Counted from the stretch's first letter, positions 26,143 through 34,715 are shown. The stretch is DNA of 64,000 nt from Streptomyces flavofungini (GCF_030388665.1 NZ_CP128846.1:4290501-4354500), one strand, 5' to 3'. A program made the numbers and translations. Notes: generated by a model from the sequence alone, not told the origin.

Positions 26143-26193
26143 GCAGCTGCGGCCCGCATCCTTCGGGGTGCGGGCCGCAGCTGCATGGTTTTT
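26143..26193 (+). terminator. Intrinsic terminator after cspA
   Basis: A perfect 16-bp stem (26143-26158 with 26169-26184), 10-nt loop and T run at 26189-26193. It lies 17 bp after the cspA stop, so the helicase gene needs its own promoter or read-through. Confidence 0.95.
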
Positions 26194-26486
26194 CCGCACC
26201 GGCTCCACCCGCGGATCCCCCCTTGGCGAGATCCGCAGCGGGCGAGATCCGCAGCCGCAGCCCCGGCGGCCGGCCGGACGGGGACGGGCACATCGCTTCA
26301 CGCCCTGAAACCGGGCCCCCGGATCCCGCGCCCTCGCCACATCATCCATTTCAGGATCTGCGCCCGCGCATTCTCTCCGGCGGCCGGATTCACTGCCGTT
26401 CACCATCGGTCCATTCTTGTAATTCTCTGCACCGCTCATCCTTGCGGGAATTCCTTGACATGCACCGCATCGAGGAAGAGTCCCGT

Positions 26487-27998
26487 ATGAACCGCACACG
26501 CACGAATGACCGCCTCACCCGCGCCCGTAAGGGCGGTGCCGATGCCGGAAAGGGTGGGCGCCACTTCGGATCGTCGTCCCCGCGACGTTCGGGCGGATCG
26601 CACCGGTCCGGCGGATCGCACCGGCCCGGCGGTCACGGCCGTAGGACCGCTGCGCCACAGGGTGAGTTCGCGCTCCCCACGACGATCACTGCCGCGCTTC
26701 CCGCTGTGGAGAGCTTCGCCGATCTCGACATGTCCGCCCAGTTGCTGGCCGAACTCGGCAGACAGGGCGTCACCGTCCCGTTCCCGATCCAGGGCGCGAC
26801 GCTGCCGAACTCCCTCGCAGGCCGTGACATCTTGGGCCGTGGGCGCACCGGCTCCGGCAAGACCCTCGCCTTCGGGCTCGCCCTGCTCTCCCGCGTCGCC
26901 GGCCGGCGCGCCGAGCCCCGCCAACCACTGGGGCTGATCCTCGTCCCCACCCGCGAGCTCGCCCAGCAGGTGACCGACGCGCTCACTCCGTACGCCCGCT
27001 CCGTCAGGCTTCGCCTGGCCACGGTCGTCGGCGGGGTGTCGATCGGTCGGCAGGCCGGCGCGCTGCGCGGCGGAGCCGAGATCGTGGTGGCGACCCCGGG
27101 CCGTCTCAAGGACCTCATCGACCGTGGTGCGTGCCGGCTGGACCAGGTCGGCGTCATCGTGCTGGACGAAGCCGACCAGATGGCGGACATGGGCTTCATG
27201 CCACAGGTCACCGCGCTGCTCGACCAGGTGCGCCCCGAGGGGCAGCGCATGCTGTTCTCCGCCACGCTGGACCGCAACGTCGACCTCCTGGTGCGCCGCT
27301 ACCTGACCGACCCTGTCGTCCACTCGGTCGACCCGTCGGCCGGGGCGGTCACGACGATGGAGCACCACGTCCTGCATGTCCAGGGCGCCGACAAGCACGC
27401 CGCCACCGCCGAGATCGCCGCCCGCGACGGCCGCGTGATCATGTTCCTGGACACCAAACACGCCGTCGACCGGCTGACTCAGGATCTGCTCAACAGCGGC
27501 GTGCGCGCCGCGGCGCTGCACGGCGGGAAGTCACAGCCGCAGCGCACCCGCACCCTGGATCAGTTCAAGACCGGGCACGTCACCGTGCTCGTCGCCACGA
27601 ATGTCGCCGCCCGCGGCATCCACGTCGACAACCTCGACCTCGTGGTCAACGTCGACCCTCCGACCGACCACAAGGACTACCTCCACCGCGGCGGCCGTAC
27701 CGCCCGCGCCGGCGAGTCCGGCAGCGTCGTCACCCTCGTCACGCCGAGCCAGCGCCGAGGCATGCTCCGGCTCATGTCGGACGCCGGGATCCGCCCGCAG
27801 GTCACCGCGGTCCGCTCCGGCGAGCCGGAACTGCACCGCATCACCGGCGCCCGGACTCCCTCCGGAATTCCGGTCGTCATCACCGCACCGCTGGTCGAAC
27901 GCCCCAAGCGCGGCAGCGCCTCCCGTGGCCGTCGCCGTCCCGGTTCAGCGAGTCGGCGCGCGTCCGTGCAGCAGCCCCCTGTCGAGAACGCGGCCTAG
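26487..27998 (+). CDS. DEAD-box ATP-dependent RNA helicase
   Basis: A 503-residue helicase with a Gly/Arg/Ser-rich N-terminal 60 residues (SGGSHRSGGSHRPGG). Motifs: GRGRTGSGKT (I), PTRELAQQ (Ia), TPGRLKDL (Ib), VLDEADQ (II), SATLDRN (III), RGIHVDNLDLV (V) and HRGGRTARAG (VI). It unwinds structured RNA, probably in the cold with CspA. The ATG at 26487 follows GAGGAAGAG; an upstream ATG at 26460 adds nine residues. The leader from 26194 is about 290 nt, which again suggests post-transcriptional control. It resembles the S. coelicolor SCO5920-type helicase. Confidence 0.95.
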   Translation: MNRTRTNDRLTRARKGGADAGKGGRHFGSSSPRRSGGSHRSGGSHRPGGHGRRTAAPQGEFALPTTITAALPAVESFADLDMSAQLLAELGRQGVTVPFPIQGATLPNSLAGRDILGRGRTGSGKTLAFGLALLSRVAGRRAEPRQPLGLILVPTRELAQQVTDALTPYARSVRLRLATVVGGVSIGRQAGALRGGAEIVVATPGRLKDLIDRGACRLDQVGVIVLDEADQMADMGFMPQVTALLDQVRPEGQRMLFSATLDRNVDLLVRRYLTDPVVHSVDPSAGAVTTMEHHVLHVQGADKHAATAEIAARDGRVIMFLDTKHAVDRLTQDLLNSGVRAAALHGGKSQPQRTRTLDQFKTGHVTVLVATNVAARGIHVDNLDLVVNVDPPTDHKDYLHRGGRTARAGESGSVVTLVTPSQRRGMLRLMSDAGIRPQVTAVRSGEPELHRITGARTPSGIPVVITAPLVERPKRGSASRGRRRPGSASRRASVQQPPVENAA

Positions 27999-28044
27999 CA
28001 CCTTCGTGACCAGGAAGCTGATCCCTCTTTGAAGGAGACATCTC

Positions 28045-28359
28045 TTGACGCTGGTTCAGACGCAGCTCCACCCGGCGAACGCCGACTCCACGCACACGGC
28101 GATGGTCCACGCCGCGCAGGAAGCCGGGCCGCGGGTCTGGGACGACATGACGGTCGAGGTCGCGCTGTCCGTCATGGCCGGCGCCCGGGTCAGGCACCTG
28201 CTCATCTGCGACGAGGACGGCATGCGGACCGGCCTGATCACCCTGGCCCGGCTCACCGCCGTCCGTGACAGCTCCGGATACACGGACCGGATGCGGCTGT
28301 GTGACATCGGCGGGGGCAGCGGGCCATCTCCCCTGGCCGCCCTCGGCCGCGCCCGCTGA
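28045..28359 (+). CDS. Single CBS-domain protein
   Basis: A 104-residue protein with one CBS-like motif: VWDDMTVEVALSVMAGARVR, then HLLICDEDGMRTGLITLARL. CBS domains usually act in pairs to bind adenosine nucleotides, so this protein probably dimerises. The TTG start at 28045 is supported by GAAGGAGA 7 nt upstream. It lies 46 bp after the helicase stop, in the conserved helicase/CBS/SCO5918-like order. Confidence 0.8.
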   Translation: MTLVQTQLHPANADSTHTAMVHAAQEAGPRVWDDMTVEVALSVMAGARVRHLLICDEDGMRTGLITLARLTAVRDSSGYTDRMRLCDIGGGSGPSPLAALGRAR

Positions 28360-28437
28360 AGCACGTGGTTTCCCACGGTCGCCCCGCTCCCCCTCTCTCG
28401 CTCCCCCCTTCCCCTCCCTCTCTCCTTGTGAGGTCTC

Positions 28438-28749
28438 ATGCGTTGCGTCATCGCCCGCTTCCCCTTCGAGCTGACCAAGGCCGGCGTGCTGGAATCGATG
28501 AAAGGGGTCACGCCCGAGCCGGTCACCGGTGAGTCGGTGATCATCGGGCGGCGCCAGTACCCCGTCAAGCAGGTCGGCCAGGTGATCACCCGCCAGGACC
28601 GCCGCGACTTCAGCGCCGGCGAGGTCGTCCGTGCGATGACCCGGCTCGGGTTCACCTGCCGTACGGCCCCGACGGCCGCGCCCGCGCCCGCGCTCACGCT
28701 CAGCCCGCTCCAGCGGGCCTCCGCCATGCTGGGGACCAACGTGGCCTGA
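28438..28749 (+). CDS. SCO5918 family protein
   Basis: A 103-residue protein starting MRCVIARFPFELTKAGVLE with the block VKQVGQVITRQDRRDFSAGE and a Pro/Ala tail. It matches the small protein family named after S. coelicolor SCO5918, typically encoded after the DEAD-box helicase. The function is unknown; the conserved neighbourhood suggests a role in the cold-shock RNA response. A GTGAGG ribosome site precedes the ATG. Confidence 0.8.
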   Translation: MRCVIARFPFELTKAGVLESMKGVTPEPVTGESVIIGRRQYPVKQVGQVITRQDRRDFSAGEVVRAMTRLGFTCRTAPTAAPAPALTLSPLQRASAMLGTNVA

Positions 28750-28768
28750 GCGACGAGGGCAGGCGCGA

Positions 28769-28802
28769 GACGCCACCAGAACAGCGACGCCACCAGAACA
28801 GC
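28769..28802. repeat. Perfect tandem duplication, 17 bp x 2
   Basis: gacgccaccagaacagc occurs at 28769-28785 and 28786-28802, immediately before the terminator hairpin. Confidence 0.95.
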
Positions 28803-28843
28803 AGTGAGGGCCCGACCGGCACGACCGGTCGGGCCCTCACTGC
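28801..28843 (+). terminator. Terminator hairpin after the SCO5918-like gene
   Basis: A perfect 19-bp stem (28801-28819 with 28825-28843) with a 5-nt loop. There is no T run, as is common in Streptomyces. It probably ends the helicase-CBS-SCO5918 transcript. Confidence 0.9.
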
Positions 28844-29455
28844 GTGCCGGACCCAGTCATATCGAGGCAGGCCCGGCCTCCTCCTCAGCCATCCCTGAGT
28901 CGACCCTCCTCACCCATCCCCACGTCGGTGAGGAGGATTACCTCATCTTCAGTCATCCAAAAATCTAACCTCGCCGGAGTAGACATTGGGGCCTCGCTTG
29001 GCTAAGGTCTCTCTTGTAGCCGAGATCGAATGAGGCCCGGCAGACACGAACTGCCGGGCAGCAGCACACGCATCACGGTGCGGTGGTGGAGTTTCGGAGC
29101 CAGGACTGTGCACGAGGGCGACGGGACTGACCACCGGACCGGGTGGCCCGGGAGGATCAAGGGCTGCCACAAGCAAGAGCAAGAGAGTGAATGATTCAGA
29201 GGGAAGAACGGAGGAATCGATCGCCATCAGGATCGCCCGGGCGCAAGACTGAGCCCGGGTACCGCAGGACATCGATAGGCAGGTGGTCTCCGGTCACGCA
29301 TCCGCGATCCCCGCACTTCCGTCGGCATTCCGGACGGTCATGCGGAAACAGAAGGCCGACGCGGCATCATGGTCGGCAGATGGTGTAGTAGTTCCTTCGG
29401 GGCCCTGGTGCCGTACGGCACCAGGGCCCCTCCACGCGTTCCGCAGAGAGGTGAA
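28844..29455 (+). promoter_or_regulatory. 600-bp non-coding region with hairpins upstream of the MerR gene
   Basis: No supported gene. It begins with less GC-rich sequence (28930-29000, including ccaaaaatctaacctcg), then contains a 9-bp hairpin at 29035-29059 (arms gcccggcag/ctgccgggc, loop acacgaa) and many purine-rich stretches (29160-29220). It ends in a 32-bp perfect palindrome at 29399-29430, 25 bp before the MerR start. The whole may be a long structured leader or a small-RNA gene; a 107-residue minus-strand frame at 28949-29272 was not accepted. Confidence 0.5.
29399..29430. promoter_or_regulatory. 32-bp perfect palindrome before the MerR gene
   Basis: Each half reads ggggccctggtgccgt and the centre is at 29414/29415. 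It could be an operator for the MerR-type protein or a transcription attenuator in its leader. Confidence 0.75.
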
Positions 29456-29794
29456 ATGACAGCAGACAGCTCGCTGGGGCGTCTCGATGACGACGACTAC
29501 CCCGCTTACACCATGGGACGGGCCGCCGAGATGATCGGCGCCACCCCCGGCTTCCTGCGCGCCATCGGCGAGGCGCGGCTGATCACCCCCCTGCGCTCCG
29601 AGGGCGGGCACCGCCGCTACTCCCGCTACCAACTGCGGATCGCGGCCCGCGCGCGCGAGCTCGTCGACCAGGGCACCCCGATCGAGGCCGCCTGCCGGAT
29701 CGTCATCCTCGAGGACCAGCTCGAAGAAGCCCAACGCCTCAACGCCGAGTACCGCCGCGCCACCGAAGGCTCCGATCCGACGACCACGGCCTGA
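29456..29794 (+). CDS. MerR family transcriptional regulator
   Basis: A 112-residue protein with an N-terminal winged helix-turn-helix (YTMGRAAEMIGATPGFLRAI, then SEGGHRRYSRYQL at about 51-63) and a short C-terminal coiled coil (LEDQLEEAQRLNAEY) for dimerisation. There is no cysteine-bearing effector domain, so it is not a classical metal sensor. GAGAGGTGAA precedes the ATG. MerR proteins bind palindromes between -35 and -10; the 32-bp palindrome just upstream is a natural candidate. It follows the cold-shock genes and may regulate them. Confidence 0.9.
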   Translation: MTADSSLGRLDDDDYPAYTMGRAAEMIGATPGFLRAIGEARLITPLRSEGGHRRYSRYQLRIAARARELVDQGTPIEAACRIVILEDQLEEAQRLNAEYRRATEGSDPTTTA

Positions 29795-29940
29795 GGCGAA
29801 CGCCGCTCCTGCCCGGCGCGACCCGGTCGGTCCCGGCCGTGATCAGTTCGTGGCGCTCGGTATCACGCAGGTTCCTGATCTCCGGTCCGCGTGCGTCGCG
29901 ATCCGCACCAGGGACGTGCCCCGGAGACTGCGTCGGCGCG

Positions 29941-30195
29941 CTACGGAGCCGTCGGCACCCGCCTCTGGCCCGGCCCCGCGTAGGAGGCGAAAGGGCGGAT
30001 CAGTGCGTTGTGGGCGAGCTGCTCCGTGATGTGGGCGGTCCATCCGGTGATGCGGCTCATCACGAAGACGGGTGTGAAGACGGGATGTCGAAGCCCATCA
30101 GGTGGTAGGCGAGACCGGCCGGGTAGTCGAGGTTGGGGTGGAGGCCCTCGCGGGCGCCCATGGCGGTGCGCAGAGCTGAGTGGAGGGCCGCGCGC
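29941..30195 (-). pseudogene. Citrate synthase C-terminal remnant
   Basis: Minus-strand sequence matches the end of citrate synthase: GLHPNLDYPAGLAYHLMGFD in one frame, then, after a missing base near 30080, FTPVFVMSRITGWTAHITEQ and NALIRPFASYAGPGQRRV in another, with a stop at 29941. Only about 80 of some 370 residues remain, and the intact tsaD gene occupies the space where the rest would be. The catalytic His positions are gone. Confidence 0.85.
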
Positions 30196-30203
30196 CGGTG
30201 GCG

Positions 30204-31274
30204 TCAGGCGGCCTGCGCCGGTGACGCGGCCAGCGGGTTCAGTGAGGCGTACGCCAGCGGTGCCGACGGGTCGATGGACACGTCCAGCGGCGCGGGCTCG
30301 GCACCGGCGCGCACGAGCTGGTCGCCGACGGCCGCGATCATCGCGCCGTTGTCGGTGCACAACGTCACGCGCGGCACGCGCAGTTCGATCCCGGCCGCGG
30401 CGCACCGCTCCTCCGCCAGGGCCCGCACCCGCGAGTTCGCCGCCACGCCGCCCACCACGATCAGCGTCCGCACGTCGTACGCGCGGCAGGCCGCGAGGGC
30501 CTTGCGGGTCAGGACGTCCGCGACGGCCTCCTGGAGCGCTGCGGCACCGTCGGCCACGGGCACCTCCTCGCCGCGCAGGCGGTGCTGCTCCACCCAGCGC
30601 GCGGCGGCCGTCTTGAGCCCGGAGAAGGAGAAGGCGTACGGATCGTCGCCGGGCCGGGTGAGCGGGCGGGGGAAGGCCACGGCCCGCGGGTCGCCGTCCC
30701 GCGCCGCGCGGTCGATCGCGGGACCGCCCGGGTAGGGCAGGCCGAGGATCCTTGCGACCTTGTCGAAGCACTCACCGGCGGCGTCGTCGAGGGTGTCGCC
30801 CAGGTGCAGGATCGGCTCGCGCACCAGGTCCCGCACGAGAAGCAGCGAGGTGTGGCCGCCCGAGACGATCAGCACCACGCACGGCTCGGGCAGCGGGCCG
30901 TGCTCCAGGGTGTCCGCGGCCACGTGCCCGGCCAGGTGGTGCACCCCGTACAGCGGGACCCCGGCGGCGTAGGCGAGGGACTTGGCACCGGCCAGGCCCA
31001 CCTGCAGCGCGCCCGAGAGGCCGGGTCCCGTGGTGACGGCGACCGCGTCGACCTCGGCGAGGCGCAGGCCCGCCTGGTCCAGGGCCTGGCGCACGACGGG
31101 GGTGAAGGAGTGCAGGTGCGCGCGGGCCGCGATCTCGGGCACGACCCCGCCGAACCGCGCGTGCTCGTCCATGCTCGACGCCACCACGTGCGCGAGCAGC
31201 TCGCCGTCGCGCACGATGCCCGCGCCGGTCTCGTCGCAGGACGACTCGATTCCCAGGACCACGGGTCCGGCCAC
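30204..31274 (-). CDS. tsaD: tRNA N6-adenosine threonylcarbamoyltransferase TsaD
   Basis: A 356-residue Kae1/Qri7-family enzyme that transfers threonylcarbamoyl to A37 of ANN-decoding tRNAs. Motifs are intact: [13 protein letters not shown] at the N-terminus, metal-binding HHLAGH near 112-117, VSGGHTSLL near 139, and NSRVRAL and CTDNGAM near the C-terminus. The GTG start at 31274 follows AAGGAG. Streptomyces usually encodes tsaD with tsaB, rimI and tsaE near groES; here it is alone, so this may be a second copy or a relocated gene. It is flanked by remnants. Confidence 0.93.
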   Translation of the reverse strand: MAGPVVLGIESSCDETGAGIVRDGELLAHVVASSMDEHARFGGVVPEIAARAHLHSFTPVVRQALDQAGLRLAEVDAVAVTTGPGLSGALQVGLAGAKSLAYAAGVPLYGVHHLAGHVAADTLEHGPLPEPCVVLIVSGGHTSLLLVRDLVREPILHLGDTLDDAAGECFDKVARILGLPYPGGPAIDRAARDGDPRAVAFPRPLTRPGDDPYAFSFSGLKTAAARWVEQHRLRGEEVPVADGAAALQEAVADVLTRKALAACRAYDVRTLIVVGGVAANSRVRALAEERCAAAGIELRVPRVTLCTDNGAMIAAVGDQLVRAGAEPAPLDVSIDPSAPLAYASLNPLAASPAQAA

Positions 31275-31288
31275 CGCACAGCTCCTTC

Positions 31289-31322
31289 TGCAAGAGTTCA
31301 GTATCTGCAATATATGTGCAAT
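31289..31322 (-). promoter_or_regulatory. AT-rich tsaD upstream region with direct repeats
   Basis: On the minus strand ATTGCA appears at 31322-31317 and 31311-31306, exactly 11 bp apart (one helical turn), inside unusually AT-rich DNA (cacatatattgca). A third TTGCA is at 31293-31289. It may be a regulator site overlapping the promoter. Confidence 0.45.
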
Positions 31323-31522
31323 AAGAGACGGTGCGTCAGCCGAACCTCCTGGCCCAGGCCCTGAGGCGCGACGAGCGCGGAAGCATGGCCTCCACCACGG
31401 CGCGCGACATGAACACCTGCTTGAGTGATCTTCACTGAACGGGCACAACGCCGTCGCGCTCACGAGGCGTGCGGTTCACCGCCGTGCCCGACCACCGTTC
31501 TTGGAGGGGGAACCCCAGGACC

Positions 31523-31669
31523 ATGTCCACTGCCACGACCAGCCGTCGCATCCTCACCCGTACCACCGGAGCACTCGCCAGTCCTCGCACGGCGAGCACC
31601 CCCGCGCAGGTGCCGGTGGAGAAGGGGCACGTCGACGTCTCCAAGACCGGCCGGGGCCTGGCGCCTTGA
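31523..31669 (+). CDS. Small peptide upstream of membrane protein genes
   Basis: A 48-residue basic peptide (starts MSTATTSRRILTRTTGALAS, ends HVDVSKTGRGLAP), no Cys and no membrane helix. GGAGG lies about 15 nt upstream. Its TGA overlaps the TTG start of the next gene (TTGA), so it may act as a leader that couples translation. It could be a precursor peptide exported by the adjacent transporter, or merely the truncated start of a former gene; neither is established. Confidence 0.45.
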   Translation: MSTATTSRRILTRTTGALASPRTASTPAQVPVEKGHVDVSKTGRGLAP

Positions 31670-33048
31670 ACCTCCGTACCCGGCTGCGCACCACCCCTGC
31701 CGTGTGGACCGCACCGATCTGGCTCGGCATCATCGGCTTCTACTACTTCTACGCCCTGCACTTCGACGTCCCGTACGAGGAGGTCATCGCGGGTCCGCTG
31801 TGGGCTCCCGAGCAGGTGCAGCTGGCCCTGTCCTACTTCTATGTGTTCGCCTACGCCATCACCATCGGGCTCGCGGTGTGGGAGGGGGGACGGCTGCGGA
31901 GGGACGGGGTGTGGCAGCTCGCCCCCGGCCGGTCGCGGTACCGCGTGGCCGCTCACACACTGCTGCCCGTCGTCGGCGCGGGCTGGCTGGTGCTGGTGCT
32001 GCCGGTGGTGATGCGCCTGATCGAGACCCGGCTCCTGCCGACCCCGGCGGCACTGGCGCCCCTGCTCATGGCGATGGTCATCGTGTGCGCGTACGCCGTG
32101 TTCGGCTGTGCGCTCGGGCACCTCACCCCGCGGTTGATCTCAGCCCCGTTGGCCGCCGTCGCCGTGTTCTACGTGATCGCCGAGACCGTGAAGTACGACG
32201 ACCCGGTGTGGCCCCGGCACGCCTCCGGGCAGTTGGACACATCCCTGGCGTTCGGTGAGGAGTACGGCGCCACCAGCCTGCTTGTTCCCCTCCTGTTCGT
32301 CGTGGCGCCGGCGGTCGGCGTGGGCGCCTGGTGGGTCCGCACGACACCCGGGCGGCAGTGGGCGGTTCGCGGCGCCGCGGGAGTCGCGGCCGTGGCGGTC
32401 ATGGCGTCGTGCGCCGACGTCGCGTCAGGGTGGGCGATCGCGGACGGCCCCGTCAGCGCGGGGCACGCCGCCGCGCGCTGCACCGGCAGCGCTCCTCGCG
32501 TGTGCATGGCCGAGACGGGCGGCGCGGTCGGGAAACTCGACCAGGTGCGCGGGGAGATCGTGAAGTCGGTGGCGGGGCTCCGCGCGGCCGGAGTGCGCGT
32601 GCGCATGCCCGACACGGTGTCCGACAGCCTGCTGAACGGCCGGAACCGGAAGCAGGCGTCGCCCACCACGTGGTGGCTGCCGCTGTCCCGGCAAGCCGGC
32701 GACCTCGGCGGGGGAATGACCGCCATCCGCTACGCCGTCCTGCGCACCGGCGTCACCTTCCCCTGTGCCTTCCCGGAGACGTTCGAGGAAGGCGCCCCGA
32801 CCGACTACGTCGTCAACCGCGACGCCGCGATGCTGTGGGCCGCCACGGTCGTCGATGCCGACAAGCCCTACCTGGCGTGGCGCAGGGGCGAGTACGGCGG
32901 CGTCTTCCAGAACCCGCGCCAGGTTCTGGCGAAGGTGACGGAACGCGCGGGCGACGCCCTGAAGCTCCCCGCCGCGCGACAGGCGACGTGGTTCCACGAG
33001 GAGCAGGCGAAGGCCTGTCGTCTCGTCGATCAGGGAGCCGGGCGATGA
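31666..33048 (+). CDS. Polytopic membrane protein with extracytoplasmic C-terminal domain
   Basis: A 460-residue protein with about six hydrophobic helices in the first 245 residues (for example APIWLGIIGFYYFYALHF, LLPVVGAGWLVLVLPVVM and LLVPLLFVVAPAVGVGAWWV), then, after a last helix near 230-245, a soluble domain of about 210 residues with cysteines at RCTGSAPRVCMAET. It lacks catalytic motifs I know. It starts with TTG overlapping the small ORF stop and overlaps the next gene by 4 bp. With its neighbour and an adjacent ABC ATPase scrap it looks like a permease component. Confidence 0.75.
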   Translation: MNLRTRLRTTPAVWTAPIWLGIIGFYYFYALHFDVPYEEVIAGPLWAPEQVQLALSYFYVFAYAITIGLAVWEGGRLRRDGVWQLAPGRSRYRVAAHTLLPVVGAGWLVLVLPVVMRLIETRLLPTPAALAPLLMAMVIVCAYAVFGCALGHLTPRLISAPLAAVAVFYVIAETVKYDDPVWPRHASGQLDTSLAFGEEYGATSLLVPLLFVVAPAVGVGAWWVRTTPGRQWAVRGAAGVAAVAVMASCADVASGWAIADGPVSAGHAAARCTGSAPRVCMAETGGAVGKLDQVRGEIVKSVAGLRAAGVRVRMPDTVSDSLLNGRNRKQASPTTWWLPLSRQAGDLGGGMTAIRYAVLRTGVTFPCAFPETFEEGAPTDYVVNRDAAMLWAATVVDADKPYLAWRRGEYGGVFQNPRQVLAKVTERAGDALKLPAARQATWFHEEQAKACRLVDQGAGR

Positions 33049-33629
33049 TCTGGTGGATCAAGGCCCGCCGCCTGCTGCCCGCGCTGGTCCCGGGCACGGC
33101 CGCGTTCACGTTGATCGTCGCCGTGGCCCACGACCGGGCCGTCGAGCTGCCCGGCGTGCTGAGCGCGGGCGGAAACCGGGTGTTCCTCATGCAGATCGTC
33201 CCGCTCGTGATCACCTCGGCGCTCGCCCACAGCCTGGACCAGCGGCTCGTCGAAGCCGAGGTGGTGACCACGCGCGCCCTGGGCCGCCTGGACGCGTTGT
33301 TGGTCACCGCGACCGTGCTGACCAGCGCCGTGGCGGGCCTCGTCGTCGGTGCCCTCGCCGGTTCCGACGAGGCGACGGCGGTCGGCCGCAACACCGCGTT
33401 CCTCACCGGCCTCATGCTCCTCGCCCAGGCGGCGCACCCGAAGGCCGCGACGGCGGCTCCCGTCGGGTGGGTGTTCGCGGTCATCTTCCTCGGCTACGCG
33501 GACTTCCACCGCCCCTGGCCCTGGGCCGTGACCCTGCACGCCCCCACCCACGTCCTCGCCCTCGCGCTCTGCGTGATCGTCTTCGTCGGCGGCCTGGTCG
33601 CTCTGACCCGCGCCCGCCGCTCCCTGTGA
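33045..33629 (+). CDS. Small polytopic membrane protein (permease-like)
   Basis: A 194-residue protein with five or six hydrophobic helices (LLPALVPGTAAFTLIVAVAH, VFLMQIVPLVITSALAHSL, VTATVLTSAVAGLVVGALAG and others) and no soluble domain. ATGA overlap with the preceding gene indicates translational coupling. It is probably the second membrane subunit of the same transporter. Directly after its stop codon, sequence from a lost ABC ATPase begins. Confidence 0.75.
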   Translation: MIWWIKARRLLPALVPGTAAFTLIVAVAHDRAVELPGVLSAGGNRVFLMQIVPLVITSALAHSLDQRLVEAEVVTTRALGRLDALLVTATVLTSAVAGLVVGALAGSDEATAVGRNTAFLTGLMLLAQAAHPKAATAAPVGWVFAVIFLGYADFHRPWPWAVTLHAPTHVLALALCVIVFVGGLVALTRARRSL

Positions 33630-33800
33630 CTCGACCGGGTCCAGCTCGCAGACAGGGCCGACGTGCGGACCAGGCAGCTCTCCGGTGGCCGACCACGTCA
33701 CCGTTCTCACCGAGGGGAGGATCACCTTCACCGGCGCCACCCGGGACTTCCTCGCCCACGCCCCCGCAGCGCCCCCGGGAGGACGGCGAGCCGAGGTCGC
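33630..33800 (+). pseudogene. ABC transporter ATP-binding subunit remnant
   Basis: In frame directly after the preceding stop, LDRVQLADRADVRTRQLSGG carries the ABC signature motif. It is followed at once, one frame over, by VADHVTVLTEGRITFTGATR and DFLAHAP, the typical C-terminal end. Everything before the signature (Walker A, Q-loop) and the about 60-70 residues between (Walker B, H-loop) is deleted. The transporter therefore has no ATPase of its own here. Confidence 0.8.
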
Positions 33801-33869
33801 CCGCACCACCGTCTCCGGCCAGCCGCCGCCCAGGCGGTGGGCCGTCCCGCACGGGCCCCGGCGGGCACC

Positions 33870-34715
33870 TCAGCGGAAAGCGGCCTCATTCCGCCGCGCC
33901 CACTCCCCGTACGCCCGCGGCGCACGGCCCAGGACCCGCTCGATGTCCGGGCTGACGCGGGTCTCGGCGGGGGTCGGGGTGCCGAGGATGGCGAGGGTCG
34001 TGTCGACCACGGGGGCCGGCATGAAGTGGAGCAGTTGGGCGCGGGCCTGTTCGTGGGTCTGTTCGGTGAAGTGGACGGGCTCGCCGAGGGCCTCGGCGAT
34101 CGCCTCGGCCTGTTCGCGGGGGGTGATGGGGGCCGGGCCCGTGAGTTCGTGGACGTGGCCCGCGTGGGCGGGGTCGCGCAGCGCCGCCGCGGCCACCTCC
34201 GCGATGTCCGCCGGGTCGACGACCGGCAGGCCGACGTCGCCGAAGGGCGCCGCGACGGTACGTGACGTACGTACCGAATCGGCCCAGGCGTAGGTATTGG
34301 ACGCGAACCCGCCGGGGCGCAGGATCGTCCACTCCAGGCCCGACCGCCGCACCGCGTCCTCGATCGACCGCATCAGCACGCCGTGCGACGGCGAGTCCGG
34401 CCGGGTCACCACGCCCTGGGACGACAGCAGCACCACCCGCTCCACGCCGCCCGCCGCCGCCGCGCCGAGGATGTCCCCCACGTCGAGCAGGTGCGCGCCC
34501 GCGCCGCCGTTCTGCAGGAACAGGGCCCTCGCGCCGTCGAACACCGGCCGCAGGGTCTCGGTGTCGGCCAGGTCCGCCCGGCGCCAGTCGACGCCCTCCG
34601 GCACGTCCCGCCCCGCGATCCCCCGGGACGTCGCCCGGACCTTCTCGCCCGCCGCCGCGAGCGTCCGCACCAGCGATCGTCCGACGTTTCCCGTCGCTCC
34701 GGTCACCACGATCAT
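33870..34715 (-). CDS. NAD(P)-binding NmrA-like oxidoreductase/sensor
   Basis: A 281-residue atypical short-chain dehydrogenase. The Rossmann motif VTGATGNVGRSLV is at 4-16; then LSSQGV and LRPGGFASN, with no YxxxK catalytic pair, as in NmrA/QOR2-type proteins. It probably reduces quinones or senses NADP(H) state. The ATG at 34715 follows GGGGAGTGGAC; the in-frame GTG at 34721 is an alternative. It is divergent from a TetR gene whose operators lie between them. Confidence 0.88.
   Translation of the reverse strand: MIVVTGATGNVGRSLVRTLAAAGEKVRATSRGIAGRDVPEGVDWRRADLADTETLRPVFDGARALFLQNGGAGAHLLDVGDILGAAAAGGVERVVLLSSQGVVTRPDSPSHGVLMRSIEDAVRRSGLEWTILRPGGFASNTYAWADSVRTSRTVAAPFGDVGLPVVDPADIAEVAAAALRDPAHAGHVHELTGPAPITPREQAEAIAEALGEPVHFTEQTHEQARAQLLHFMPAPVVDTTLAILGTPTPAETRVSPDIERVLGRAPRAYGEWARRNEAAFR

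Noticed and set aside
28949..29272. 107-residue minus-strand frame
   Set aside because: No family or ribosome site; the region looks like structured non-coding DNA.
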